From positions 432-16,313 of the forward strand of contig JALNYR010000051.1 in the NCBI GenBank assembly GCA_023229725.1: a stretch of DNA of 15,882 bases. Direction: 5' to 3'. Source of the stretch: Dehalococcoidia bacterium (GTDB lineage: Bacteria > Chloroflexota > Dehalococcoidia > GIF9 > AB-539-J10). Shown here piece after piece: positions 1 to 7,598 of the stretch. The notes under the pieces were generated by a model. The model had not been told where the DNA came from, made no database searches, and saw nothing but the letters and a program-made list of their open reading frames with translations. Position 1 is the first letter of the stretch; each line of letters opens with the position of its first letter. Position numbers and translations under genes: made by a program.

Positions 1-96
1 ACTCATGGAAAAAAGTGCAATGTCCCACGAAGAATGGTAACGCGCTCGCGGATTTGCCGAAGAATACCGGAAAAGAAAAAAAACACGTTCCGATAC

Positions 97-720
97 ATGG
101 CGACGACGGCTGACGAGACGCATGTGGCTATGCGGACGGGGCTGTTTCCCGGGACTGTGGTGAAGGGCACAGGCGATGTTGGCCTACGCGCGATGGTTGT
201 GGCAACGGTGCTCGGCGCCTTGGATGGGCTGGGTAGCGTGTCGGAACGTCCGGTAGAGGATATCCGCAAACTGGCGGCAGCGGCGCTGCGCACGCGCTTT
301 GGCAAGATCTGGAGCTGCACGGTGGTACGAGCCAGCGAGGTGGCGTACGTGCCATTGGGCAACGATGTCTCGATGCACATCGGTGGCACGGATGTGCACG
401 TCATGGTACGCATGTCTACGCACAGCCCACAGCATCTGCTGGATTCAGGGGTTCTGCAGCCGCGGTTGCTGAGCGCCGGTCCAGCAATCACGCCGGCCGC
501 ACGCAAGGCCGCACTTAATGCCATAAGCTCGTTCACCAGTCGCACGACGGTGGCCGAGTTTGCGACAACCGTCGTACGGGCGGTAACCGTTGCAGACCTC
601 GGGCATTCGTGGGCTGTGTCTATCTATGCTCATCCAGTCGCTTGGGCGGTGCCACAGCAGACGGCGTACATAACGGTAGAAACGCTGTTGTTCTACTGCA
701 CATTGTTGCGTATCAACTGA
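97..720 (+). CDS. Protein with two tandem dynein-light-chain-like domains
   Basis: This 207-residue protein starts at the ATG at 97, which follows an A-rich leader; the frame opens upstream at a GTG at 34. Residues about 30-106 have the layout of the LC8/DYNLL dynein light chain: a helical stretch, then FGKIWSCTVV (W72, C74) and a beta-rich end with an IGG turn. This corresponds to the family's W-x-C-x-V strand and final strands. Residues about 131-205 repeat the pattern with GHSWAVSIY (W172) and a C-terminal strand ending FYCTLLR. LC8 proteins are about 90-residue dimeric hubs that bind short linear motifs in dynein intermediate chain and many other partners. Two copies in one chain could form an intramolecular pseudo-dimer. 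The assignment rests on pattern recall, not on a profile search. A virus could use it for microtubule transport or to compete with host LC8, which is inference. Confidence 0.55.
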   Translation: MATTADETHVAMRTGLFPGTVVKGTGDVGLRAMVVATVLGALDGLGSVSERPVEDIRKLAAAALRTRFGKIWSCTVVRASEVAYVPLGNDVSMHIGGTDVHVMVRMSTHSPQHLLDSGVLQPRLLSAGPAITPAARKAALNAISSFTSRTTVAEFATTVVRAVTVADLGHSWAVSIYAHPVAWAVPQQTAYITVETLLFYCTLLRIN

Positions 721-748
721 TCGAGGGCAAAGGGGGGGGGGCCGCTCA

Positions 749-901
749 GACTACGAGGTCCTGGGGTTCTGCTTCGTCAAGATCCTCGGAAAATCCAAGG
801 CGGACGAGATGGTGCCCGAGGAAAGGCGCGACACCATCCTCGGCAAGACGCGATCGGACGTCGAGCGAGAGATGACCGAACCATCTGCCAAGAAAAAGTG
901 A
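749..901 (+). pseudogene. 5'-truncated remnant of an unrecognised gene
   Basis: From 749 a frame reads DYEVLGFCFVKILGKS, continues through an acidic and basic helical stretch, and ends EPSAKKK-stop at 899-901. Third positions are strongly G/C and the composition is coding-like, unlike the flanking DNA. There is no ATG at its head: the frame opens after a stop at 677-679, overlaps the 3' end of the preceding gene in another frame, and passes through a run of ten G at 732-741. It therefore looks like the tail of a gene cut off at the G-run. I do not recognise the family. Codon use resembles the NAA15 and Fanzor-like genes of this window rather than the unrecognised genes around it, suggesting captured DNA. 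A chance open frame remains possible. Confidence 0.4.
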
Positions 902-968
902 ACAGGGGGAGGGGGAAAAAAAGGAACCCAGTGCAAATTTGCTGTGTGTATACGCTTTCCCTCGTCTT

Positions 969-1421
969 TCACAGGGCGTACTCGCGGATCCCCGCGTTGC
1001 GGGTGTTGGTGATCATCGCGGTGTCGAAGGCGAGGCCCAGCAGCCGGAAGCAGCACGCGCGGATGGCGTCGACGGTCGGTTCCGCGAGGAGGGTGTATTT
1101 GTCGGCCAGGTAGGTCACTTCCAGCTTGTTTCCGAGATGCGCCGGGTACCAGACAGTGACGACGGTGGCCGGTCCGGAGGCCCCGGCGGTGTCGACGATG
1201 CAGTACAGGTCCGGCCCGGACATCAAGGACATCCCGGCAGAGCGCACCATTTCGTCTGCGGCGTCGTGGCTGTACACCACGCGGCAGAACGTGTACCTGT
1301 CGTTCCACGTCTCGAGCGGCACCACGTTGGCCTCGTAGACACTGTTTTTCAGCGCAATGAAACCCCAGCTCTTGGTGGCCAACGATGGGATGAGCGCGAA
1401 CACGTAAATGCGAGAATCCAT
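969..1421 (-). CDS. Unrecognised 150-residue protein
   Basis: An ATG at 1421 opens a 150-residue frame ending in TGA at 971-969. The protein begins MDSRIYVFALIPSLAT and is a mix of predicted strands and helices, with no charged tails, no long hydrophobic membrane segment and no signal peptide. Cysteines are few and not in metal-binding spacing, except an adjacent CC near residue 127. I recognise no family. An AT-rich TATATAAAAA on the plus strand (1428-1437) lies 7-16 bases upstream of the start. The gap to the next minus-strand gene is 75 bp, and the two may be expressed as neighbours. Overlapping frames on both strands here look like shadows. The call rests on length, start context and spacing. 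Confidence 0.6.
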   Translation of the reverse strand: MDSRIYVFALIPSLATKSWGFIALKNSVYEANVVPLETWNDRYTFCRVVYSHDAADEMVRSAGMSLMSGPDLYCIVDTAGASGPATVVTVWYPAHLGNKLEVTYLADKYTLLAEPTVDAIRACCFRLLGLAFDTAMITNTRNAGIREYAL

Positions 1422-1496
1422 GAGTCCTATATAAAAACTGTGCGTTGCTTCGTTTACCCTTTTTACTTTCTCAAATTGGGTGTGGTCATGGTGACT

Positions 1497-2036
1497 TCAC
1501 TGTCCTTGGACATAGGTGCCCAGGCAGAACCACCCCAAGCCCCCTGGATACGCGACAATGACGAGATAAGCCGTTTGGGTCATGTCCGGCACGTCCCACA
1601 CGTACACGCGTGCCAACCACACATCGGCCGACCCCATGATATCGGGACACGGACACAACCCCGCCCCAATACTCTCGAGATCGCCCACCGCACGGGTCAG
1701 GTGTGCTGCCGGGGTCTCACCGGGTCCGGGCACCCGCATTCGCGAGAGTGCCGCGGCCACGCGGGCGTAGTCTGACGTGGCACCGATGACGCCGCGCGCC
1801 GCAGCTTCGATTCCAACCCAGCGCTCGCCTCGTTTGGCCAGCTCGTCCGCGTTCCGCTGCAGCGAGTCGGCGTCGACATATGCGATGCACGGCCGGTCGC
1901 TCCATTCACCGACCACGGCTCCCCGGGCACTCAGCTCGCGCGTCAGGCTGACGCGAAGTGTTATCCCCGCGCCCTCGTCGTCGGTCTCATCGGGCCGGCT
2001 ACGTTTGGTGTACGATGCCTGGTCGCGGTAGTTCAT
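1497..2036 (-). CDS. Unrecognised 179-residue protein with basic/acidic N terminus
   Basis: An ATG at 2036 opens a 179-residue frame ending at 1497. The N terminus is hydrophilic, with KRSRPDETDDE around residues 11-21, which could act as a short nuclear localisation signal next to an acidic patch. The rest is an alanine-rich helical region followed by a hydrophobic, aromatic C-terminal part (VWLARVYVWDVPD near residue 140, then YLVIVAYPGGLGWFCLG), probably strands of a compact fold. I recognise no family. The start is preceded by an A/T-rich stretch that is shared with the divergent small gene beginning at 2102, with 65 bp between the two ATGs. Confidence 0.6.
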   Translation of the reverse strand: MNYRDQASYTKRSRPDETDDEGAGITLRVSLTRELSARGAVVGEWSDRPCIAYVDADSLQRNADELAKRGERWVGIEAAARGVIGATSDYARVAAALSRMRVPGPGETPAAHLTRAVGDLESIGAGLCPCPDIMGSADVWLARVYVWDVPDMTQTAYLVIVAYPGGLGWFCLGTYVQGQ

Positions 2037-2101
2037 GATGCTCTTGTTTTATTTTTTGCCGTTTGGGCAAAATAAGCAAACGCAGAGATTGGCAACAATC
2101 G
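2037..2101. promoter_or_regulatory. Compact divergent intergenic region
   Basis: These 65 bp separate two divergent start codons. They contain TGTTTTATTTTTTGCCGTTT, clearly more A/T-rich than the coding DNA. On the minus strand this gives an A-rich leader immediately before the ATG at 2036. No distinct TATA element with eukaryotic spacing is evident. It is called regulatory only from position and composition. Confidence 0.3.
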
Positions 2102-2350
2102 ATGACTGAATCCCCGGGTACCAAGCGTGGTTATGCGGAAATTTGTCCGGATTCACGTGCCAACGATCCGTGGCCCGTCAACTTGCACGATTTTCGTGGC
2201 CGGCGCCCGCTTCCACTGCCCGTGGATGTGCCAATGACACGGCCGCCGATACTCTTTGGGTATCCTGATCAAGTCCCCGCCAACCCATTTTATACACCAA
2301 CGCACGTCCATGGCAGTGAAAATATTGATGTCTCACCCACCAAAGTTTAA
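2102..2350 (+). CDS. Small proline-rich hypothetical protein, 82 residues
   Basis: An ATG at 2102 (MTESPGTKRGYAEI) opens an 82-residue frame ending TAA at 2350. The frame also extends upstream to a TTG at 2063, but the ATG is the likelier start in a eukaryotic setting. The protein is rich in proline and aspartate, has little predicted secondary structure and contains PLPLPVDVP and PPILFGYP stretches that could serve as linear binding motifs. I recognise no family. It is divergent from the 179-residue gene and its stop lies 10 bp from the stop of the convergent FCP1-like gene, a tight fit that supports a real gene. Confidence 0.5.
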   Translation: MTESPGTKRGYAEICPDSRANDPWPVNLHDFRGRRPLPLPVDVPMTRPPILFGYPDQVPANPFYTPTHVHGSENIDVSPTKV

Positions 2351-2360
2351 TGGATAGATG

Positions 2361-3290
2361 TCATGATTGCATTGGGCGGGGCGGAAAGTCAGCCTCATCC
2401 GGCCAGGACCAGGTTTCAGCAGCGGTGTGCAACCAATCCAGGTTGACCGCCGTGATGCCAGGAAACCGCTGCGGGTTGCCGTCAGCCACCACCAGATGGG
2501 TGACGCCGAGAGTCACATCTTGGACACACTCGGCACCGAGCTCCCGTGCGCATTGGACGTACCGATGCCCCAACAGGACTTCTCCGGGCTCCAACACACC
2601 AGCGAAGGCAATCGTGATACCAGCTAGTGCACGCTGCCGCAGTCTGGCCACCACTACGCTCACCGACGGGTCTTCGCCAAGGTCCGCTCTGCGATAGAAT
2701 TCCGCATAGACCGCCCGCAGGCGTTCCGCCACGCACGACAACGCCCGGTCGGGACCGGGGGTGGGCGGCAGTGGAGGATTCGGGAAGGCCCGGAATGGCC
2801 GGACAGTCAGCACGGTGCAGCCCGCTTCCCACGCGTCGAGCCGATCGTCGACTGCCAGTGCTACAGATGGTCCACCCATGTCAGGGATCAGGCTTTTGTA
2901 GGTCACTGGTGAATCTGCTAACACACGAGCGCACACCCGGTCGCCGAACAGCTCGCCAGTCGGATCTAGTTCGGCGATCACACATCGCGCATAATCGACC
3001 TGCGCCTGCGTCGATACGCACATCTCGTACATCGGCGCAAGTTCTGCCAAGAATTCCCGGACCTGTGGCCGGAGTGCCACCCGATGCCGTTCGGTCCAGT
3101 ACACCGCGAAGAACTGCTCTGGTTCAGCAACGGCGTCCCCGGGTTCGGGCACCGGGTTCGCGTGCACGAGCGTCTCGTCCAAGTCGATGGCCAGGCAGAG
3201 CCGCCGTGCGGCGAGCAACCTGTCGCGGGTCTGCCGCGCCATATCGTCCGTACCAGTGAAATATCTCATACAGCTGGCATGCAGGCCCAT
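2361..3290 (-). CDS. FCP1-type RNA polymerase II CTD phosphatase with C-terminal BRCT domain
   Basis: This 309-residue protein has all signature motifs of the FCP1/SCP (HAD-superfamily) phosphatases, which remove phosphates from the RNA polymerase II C-terminal repeats. Motif I is DLDETLVH with D36 as nucleophile, D38 as general acid and T40. VALRPQVREFL and YEMCVSTQ (T94) match the family's 'lRPgl.eFL' and motif II. LDPTGELFGDRV, K132 and VDDRLDAW (D148, D149, R150) complete the active site, so it should be active. Residues about 228-305 form a BRCT-like domain ending in a WLHTAAETWSW helix. FCP1 itself combines FCPH and BRCT in this order but is much longer; this is a minimal version. The start at 3290 gives MGLHASCMR, and ATGs at codons 8 and 17 are alternatives. 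It is divergent from the SET-sirtuin gene and may act with it on transcription. Confidence 0.88.
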   Translation of the reverse strand: MGLHASCMRYFTGTDDMARQTRDRLLAARRLCLAIDLDETLVHANPVPEPGDAVAEPEQFFAVYWTERHRVALRPQVREFLAELAPMYEMCVSTQAQVDYARCVIAELDPTGELFGDRVCARVLADSPVTYKSLIPDMGGPSVALAVDDRLDAWEAGCTVLTVRPFRAFPNPPLPPTPGPDRALSCVAERLRAVYAEFYRRADLGEDPSVSVVVARLRQRALAGITIAFAGVLEPGEVLLGHRYVQCARELGAECVQDVTLGVTHLVVADGNPQRFPGITAVNLDWLHTAAETWSWPDEADFPPRPMQS

Positions 3291-3430
3291 TCTGCGGGCT
3301 TCGCTTTTTCTCCTTTTTTTTCTTTAAACCTCTCCACCCCCCCTTTACACTTCCAGCAGTAAGGCAGTGTCAGCACACGCACAAAAAACCCTACGCATAC
3401 ACACACATAAGAGTGGGGAAGGCAGAAAAA
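3291..3430. promoter_or_regulatory. Shared upstream region of the FCP1-like and SET-sirtuin genes
   Basis: The two start codons are divergent and 140 bp apart. The interval has a pyrimidine-rich tract (T-runs at about 3305-3325), a C7 run at 3337-3343 and CA-rich DNA towards the plus-strand gene, which ends in AGAAAAA just before its ATG. On the minus strand GGTTTAAAG lies about 35-40 bases upstream of the FCP1-like ATG and is the nearest TATA-like element. Common control of both genes is inferred from the arrangement. Confidence 0.35.
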
Positions 3431-6400
3431 ATGGCAAACTTCAGGTATTTGCTGGTGGAAGGCGAAAAACTCGGCAGAATCTATGCACACGACCCGGCAA
3501 TCGATGTCGGCGAGGCGACCCGACTGGTCAACGTTTTTGCAGGGCACATCGTACCAACTTTTCGGCTCACGTGGGGATCCCATTTTATGTACATCGGCTG
3601 GGATGTGGTACATTTTGCGGCGCACGTCGCGGCGGCATGTCCGGACCTGGCTGGATGTGGAGTGTGGTACCCCGGAAAGTCTGACAGGGCTGCTCCCGAC
3701 CCGGGGATCCCCGGTGTGCACATCGACCGGTACCGGAGTCAACTCGAGATCAACACAATTGCCGACCAAGTCACGCACGTCCTGTACACTGCGACCAATT
3801 CCGGGATGGACACCGCGGTGCTAAAGTTCATCGGCAAGCGGTTCGTGAACCTGCGTCTGCTGCTGACCGACAGCACGCTAGCTGGCCGCCGTCCGAGGCT
3901 GGAACCCGTGCCCACGTCGCGTGGCGAGCCATTCCGTCTCGTCATTGACAAGACGGAGTGGTCGGCGTGGGCCAGGCGCGGACTCCGCATCGCCACGTCG
4001 GTACCGCCGGTGGGTTGCAGATACTGCGGCCGCCCGCCGCCGCTGGGACCGTCGCGGTTTCTTCCGGGTTGTGCGATCTGCCGGTCGTGTACCGAGGACG
4101 AGCTTGCGCACGCTCCGGCCGTGCGGCTCCCGACGGTCGGCCGGCCGGTGCAACCAGCTGCACCTGGCGTGCCGGCGTACGTACGGCCAACATATTGGCT
4201 CGGCCCGGATCAGCGAGGCCTGTACGCCGCCCGCATGGTCAAACGCGGCGAGGTCGTCGCCTGGTACTCTGGCACCGATACGCACGTTCCGCGGATCACC
4301 CAGGAAGCGGTGCTGAAGAGCCGCAGTTACTACGTGTTCGAATACCCCGATCTTGCTGCCGGTGGGATCCCGGCGTACGAGGACGGATCAATGCCCGGGT
4401 CAGTGCACATCGGATACCGTGCGAACGGCGTGCCGGCAGAGTATGAATCGTACGCCAACGTCGACCTTGCTGCACGTTGGCTCGATGGCCAGTACAGGGG
4501 TTGCCTGGTAGCAACCGCCGACATCGCCGCCGGCGCCGAACTGCTCACGTATTATGGTGAAGCCTACACCGCCGACCCGGCACATCCAGAGGAGGGCACG
4601 CTGCGCATGTTCGGGCCGCCCGAGTCTTATCCCCGGTATCCTGGCCGGCAGGCGGATGACCCGGATCTCGGTAGCAGCACGGAATCGTCGGCAAGCGACG
4701 AGGACTTCGAGGCACCATCCGTCAGGACGGCGGTGGGTGATGTGCGGACGCTGCCCACACGGATGACCCGGCAAGCGCCCACTCGCGAAGCCAACGGCGA
4801 TCTCACCGACGTACCGGACGTGTTCGACCAGAAAGTCGCGCAGCTGGCGGACCAGATCCGCGGAACGCGCCCGGGGCGGTATGTGGTAGCGATGATCAAC
4901 CCACCGACCGATGCCGCGGTGCTGGGTGCGTACGCACAGATGGTCCGGGCGGGGTGGTTCGATGGTACGGTATCGATGTGCCCGGACGACCGCGTGCGCG
5001 GAGCGCTCGGACCCTCGGACTCTGCCGGACTCGTCGAACTGCTGCTCAGGGCCGACGGTACTGTCGTGCGCAAGCGCGGTACGTTCGACGAGGACAGGTA
5101 TGTCCGCGCGATGGGCATGGCACGTGCGGCAACTGTGTTCATCGGCGTCGGGCCACCGGTGCTGAATGCAGCGAGTGCACTAATGTTGAAAGCCGTGAAG
5201 CACCTGCCCCGTAACACCGGGGACGAGGTCTCGAGGCCGTGGATCGTGCAGCACACGGCAGCCGACTCCGCGTGGCGCCAAAGTGCCGAGTTCGTGTACT
5301 CGGACGTGGGCACCTTCATGGCGAGCCTGCACAGCATACTCGGCGACAGACCTACGCCAGCTGCCGCGCCGCCGGCGTCCAGGACAGTCGCCGAGTACGT
5401 AGACGAGATACGGCAGTACGAAACTGGATACCTGCACAACCTGGAACACGCTGCCGATACACTACGCGGGGCTGAGGTGGCGATGGTCGGCGAACTCGTC
5501 GGACTATCGCGGCGGATGCTCGCGAATTTCACCGGCGCGAACAGCCTGATCGCCAGCATCTCAGCTGTCCTGGTCCCGGTGCTCGGGCGGGTGCTCGCCG
5601 TGGGAGCCGACCTCTCCCGATCTCCTGCGGCCAAGAGCTTGCCGGTGCTGGGCCAGGTCATGCCACACGCGGTCAATCTGAGAGAGTTGTTGCTCAAACT
5701 CGCGGCTGCGCTGCCCGATCCGGAGGGCGCGCTGGCCGTGGCACGGCAGATGGCAGCAGAAATCCGCCTCGCGAACAGCATGCTTGAGACATGCCTGCGG
5801 GACGAGAAACCGTGCCGCAGGCCATTGGCTCCCGAACGCACCCCGGCAATTCGCGAACGCAGGGCTCGTCACGTCGGACCGACCAGCGTGACGGTGGCGT
5901 GCGATCGCTTGGCCGAGTTGATGCGGGATCCTGCAATCGGACGATTTGTGCTCGTCGTGATCGGTGCGGGCATAAGCCAGCCAGTGATCCCTACATACCG
6001 CGGCCAGGGCAGCATGGGGATGTTGACGCCTTCGACCCAGGCTCTCGCCGGCACTGTGCCGACGGTAGCACATGCAGCCCTCGCACGGCTGCTGTGCTCT
6101 GCGCATGCCCATGCGATCATCTCGCAAAATGTGGATGGCCTGGAGATCCGCGCCATCGAGGAAGTGGCTCCGGGAAGTGCGCGCGACTGGATCCCGTCGG
6201 TGGTCGCCCGGATCCACGTGACTCTCGGCGGTGCGCCGCTGAAAATAGGCGAGTCGATTCCGGAGCCCGTTTCGGACCTTGCCGAGTCCTTCGCGCAGGC
6301 CGCGACGCTCGCCATCGTCATCGGCACCAGTCTCTCCATCAGCACTATTCACAAACTCGTCGGAGCTATCCGCGACAGGTTCCGTGATGAGTGGGAAGAG

Positions 6401-6568
6401 TCTGGCGGCGAGTTGCCGGAGGACCGCCTCTGGTTCGTGAATCCAGACGACGCAGCACTGGCATACTTCGCGACGCACTCCAGCACTCCGCAGTGCGCAG
6501 TTCGGGCTTCCGCGGATATATTCTTGCCTGAGCTATACAGTAGGTTCTCGGGAGATCTCGCCTGTTGA
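3431..6568 (+). CDS. Multidomain SET methyltransferase - sirtuin fusion protein
   Basis: The protein has 1045 residues from the ATG at 3431, which follows AGAAAAA; a GTG at 3413 also opens the frame. Residues 1-190 match nothing I know. C196/C199 and C214/C217/C220 form a zinc-knuckle-like cluster. Residues 256-380 are SET-like: RGLYAARMVKRGEVVAWYSG matches the start of SET domains, YANVDLA replaces the usual N-H-S motif, and AAGAELLTYYGEAY is the tyrosine motif. An acidic linker follows. Residues about 465-637 resemble a sirtuin core lacking its catalytic motifs, then comes a helical region to about 800. Residues 840-1030 are a clear sirtuin: GAGIS (845-849), YRG, SQNVDGL, a candidate catalytic H929, GTSLSIS (965-971) and FVNPDD. 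The four zinc cysteines are missing. SET domains methylate protein lysine and sirtuins remove lysine acyl groups using NAD+, so histones or transcription proteins are likely targets. Confidence 0.8.
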   Translation: MANFRYLLVEGEKLGRIYAHDPAIDVGEATRLVNVFAGHIVPTFRLTWGSHFMYIGWDVVHFAAHVAAACPDLAGCGVWYPGKSDRAAPDPGIPGVHIDRYRSQLEINTIADQVTHVLYTATNSGMDTAVLKFIGKRFVNLRLLLTDSTLAGRRPRLEPVPTSRGEPFRLVIDKTEWSAWARRGLRIATSVPPVGCRYCGRPPPLGPSRFLPGCAICRSCTEDELAHAPAVRLPTVGRPVQPAAPGVPAYVRPTYWLGPDQRGLYAARMVKRGEVVAWYSGTDTHVPRITQEAVLKSRSYYVFEYPDLAAGGIPAYEDGSMPGSVHIGYRANGVPAEYESYANVDLAARWLDGQYRGCLVATADIAAGAELLTYYGEAYTADPAHPEEGTLRMFGPPESYPRYPGRQADDPDLGSSTESSASDEDFEAPSVRTAVGDVRTLPTRMTRQAPTREANGDLTDVPDVFDQKVAQLADQIRGTRPGRYVVAMINPPTDAAVLGAYAQMVRAGWFDGTVSMCPDDRVRGALGPSDSAGLVELLLRADGTVVRKRGTFDEDRYVRAMGMARAATVFIGVGPPVLNAASALMLKAVKHLPRNTGDEVSRPWIVQHTAADSAWRQSAEFVYSDVGTFMASLHSILGDRPTPAAAPPASRTVAEYVDEIRQYETGYLHNLEHAADTLRGAEVAMVGELVGLSRRMLANFTGANSLIASISAVLVPVLGRVLAVGADLSRSPAAKSLPVLGQVMPHAVNLRELLLKLAAALPDPEGALAVARQMAAEIRLANSMLETCLRDEKPCRRPLAPERTPAIRERRARHVGPTSVTVACDRLAELMRDPAIGRFVLVVIGAGISQPVIPTYRGQGSMGMLTPSTQALAGTVPTVAHAALARLLCSAHAHAIISQNVDGLEIRAIEEVAPGSARDWIPSVVARIHVTLGGAPLKIGESIPEPVSDLAESFAQAATLAIVIGTSLSISTIHKLVGAIRDRFRDEWEESGGELPEDRLWFVNPDDAALAYFATHSSTPQCAVRASADIFLPELYSRFSGDLAC

Positions 6569-6697
6569 CCAGGGTGACAGCAGATTGGCGTCAAATCCCC
6601 ACGGGACTGTCCGACGAAATGAAGTGAGAAAGGGGGGGGTTCCTTGACCTTCCAATTGCTAGTTTTGCTGAAAGGGAAAATAGAAGGCGATCAAAAA

Positions 6698-7502
6698 ATG
6701 TCCACCACGAGAACGAACATTAGGTCAATCACAGGTGGGTTCTTTTGCCCTGGAAACATGCGCGTGACAAACGGCACGGCAGTTCAACACCTGCCTGGAG
6801 GTGGCTGGGCCATAGGCAATATTACTACATATCCCGATGGCTCTGTCTCCATTACGGGCGATTCTGAAACAGAGCAGGTTGTAGTCGGCGATGGCCGCGT
6901 AGTGACTACCATGGGCGCGTGCGTGTACGGGAACCGCAATACAGTCAGTGGTATGAACGTGCGTGTGTATGGGAACCACAACGTAGTGTCCGGCATGAAT
7001 GCAGAAGTGTGGGGTGACGACTGCACAGTCTCTGGCATGAATGCGACGTGTCACGGCCTTCGTTGCCACGTGACTGGCATGGGCGGTAGGTATCATAATC
7101 ACACTGTCGACCTCAGCGAATTCCCGCCACCAGCGGGCAGGAAGGAGGAACCCGAGAAGAAGGAATCCACGAAGAAGAAGGAACCTAAGAAGCGGAAGAC
7201 GTGTACGAGGACTCCGGCATGCACCATCGCAGCCGAGGATGCTCCGGCAGCAAAACAGGCAGCTGTAGACAAAGACGACATAGTTCAACTGACGCCGATG
7301 GAAAGTGACACCGTGGTGACCGACAGGGAGCTCTCGTGTGGTGTGCTTCGAGAACAAGCGCCAGCTAACTATCGCCGAGTGTGGCCATCTCTGCCTATGT
7401 TTTGCTTGTGCAAAGAAAATCATCGACGCTGCGGAGGCTACAGTCTCGTGCCCGCAATGCCGCTGCCAGGCGAAGCGCAGGATGATCAGGGTTTTCCACT
7501 GA
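6698..7502 (+). CDS. 14-residue-repeat protein with a frame-shifted C-terminal RING finger
   Basis: The start at 6698 (MSTTRTNIRSITGG) follows CAAAAA. Residues 74-130 hold four 14-residue repeats of the form xxVYGNxNxVSGMN, likely rungs of a beta-solenoid; similar GN-rich repeats occur in amoebae and their giant viruses (from memory). A lysine/glutamate-rich segment (about 147-168) follows. At C214 (7337-7339) the frame breaks. Moving to the frame that starts at 7338 gives CVVCFENKRQ, ECGHLCLCFAC and SCPQCR, a complete C3HC4 RING of the XIAP/MDM2 style ending RMIRVFH-stop at 7500-7502. RING proteins of this kind are ubiquitin E3 ligases. Without the shift the frame runs on as low-quality sequence to 7639 and overlaps the next gene, so the shift makes better sense. 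A two-base deletion, a sequencing error or programmed frameshifting would all explain it. Confidence 0.65.
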
Positions 7503-7598
7503 GAAGTCCAGCACCTCTATCCACTCCATCGTGCGCAGGGTCGCTGGCCACTGACCATTTCCCATGGGATGGCAGGGAAAAAGAAAGGAAAAGAGAAA

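Noticed and set aside
751..1308. 185-codon minus-strand frame overlapping the 969-1421 gene
   Set aside because: Arginine-rich composition and poor start context; the 150-residue frame has a better start and balanced composition.
1428..1437. TATATAAAAA as a classical TATA box for the 969-1421 gene
   Set aside because: It lies only 7-16 bases from the start codon, too close for a TATA box acting about 25-30 bases upstream of a transcript start, unless translation begins further in.
939..1775. 278-codon plus-strand frame across two minus-strand genes
   Set aside because: It spans the A/T-rich gap between those genes and its product is histidine/arginine-rich without any motif, so it is a shadow.
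4627..5841. 404-codon minus-strand frame opposite the SET-sirtuin gene
   Set aside because: Serine/arginine-rich shadow composition, no recognisable domain, and it lies fully inside a gene with conserved motifs.
6565..6594. TTGAC/GTCAA pairing just after the SET-sirtuin stop as a terminator hairpin
   Set aside because: Only a 5 bp stem with a large loop; not distinguishable from chance.
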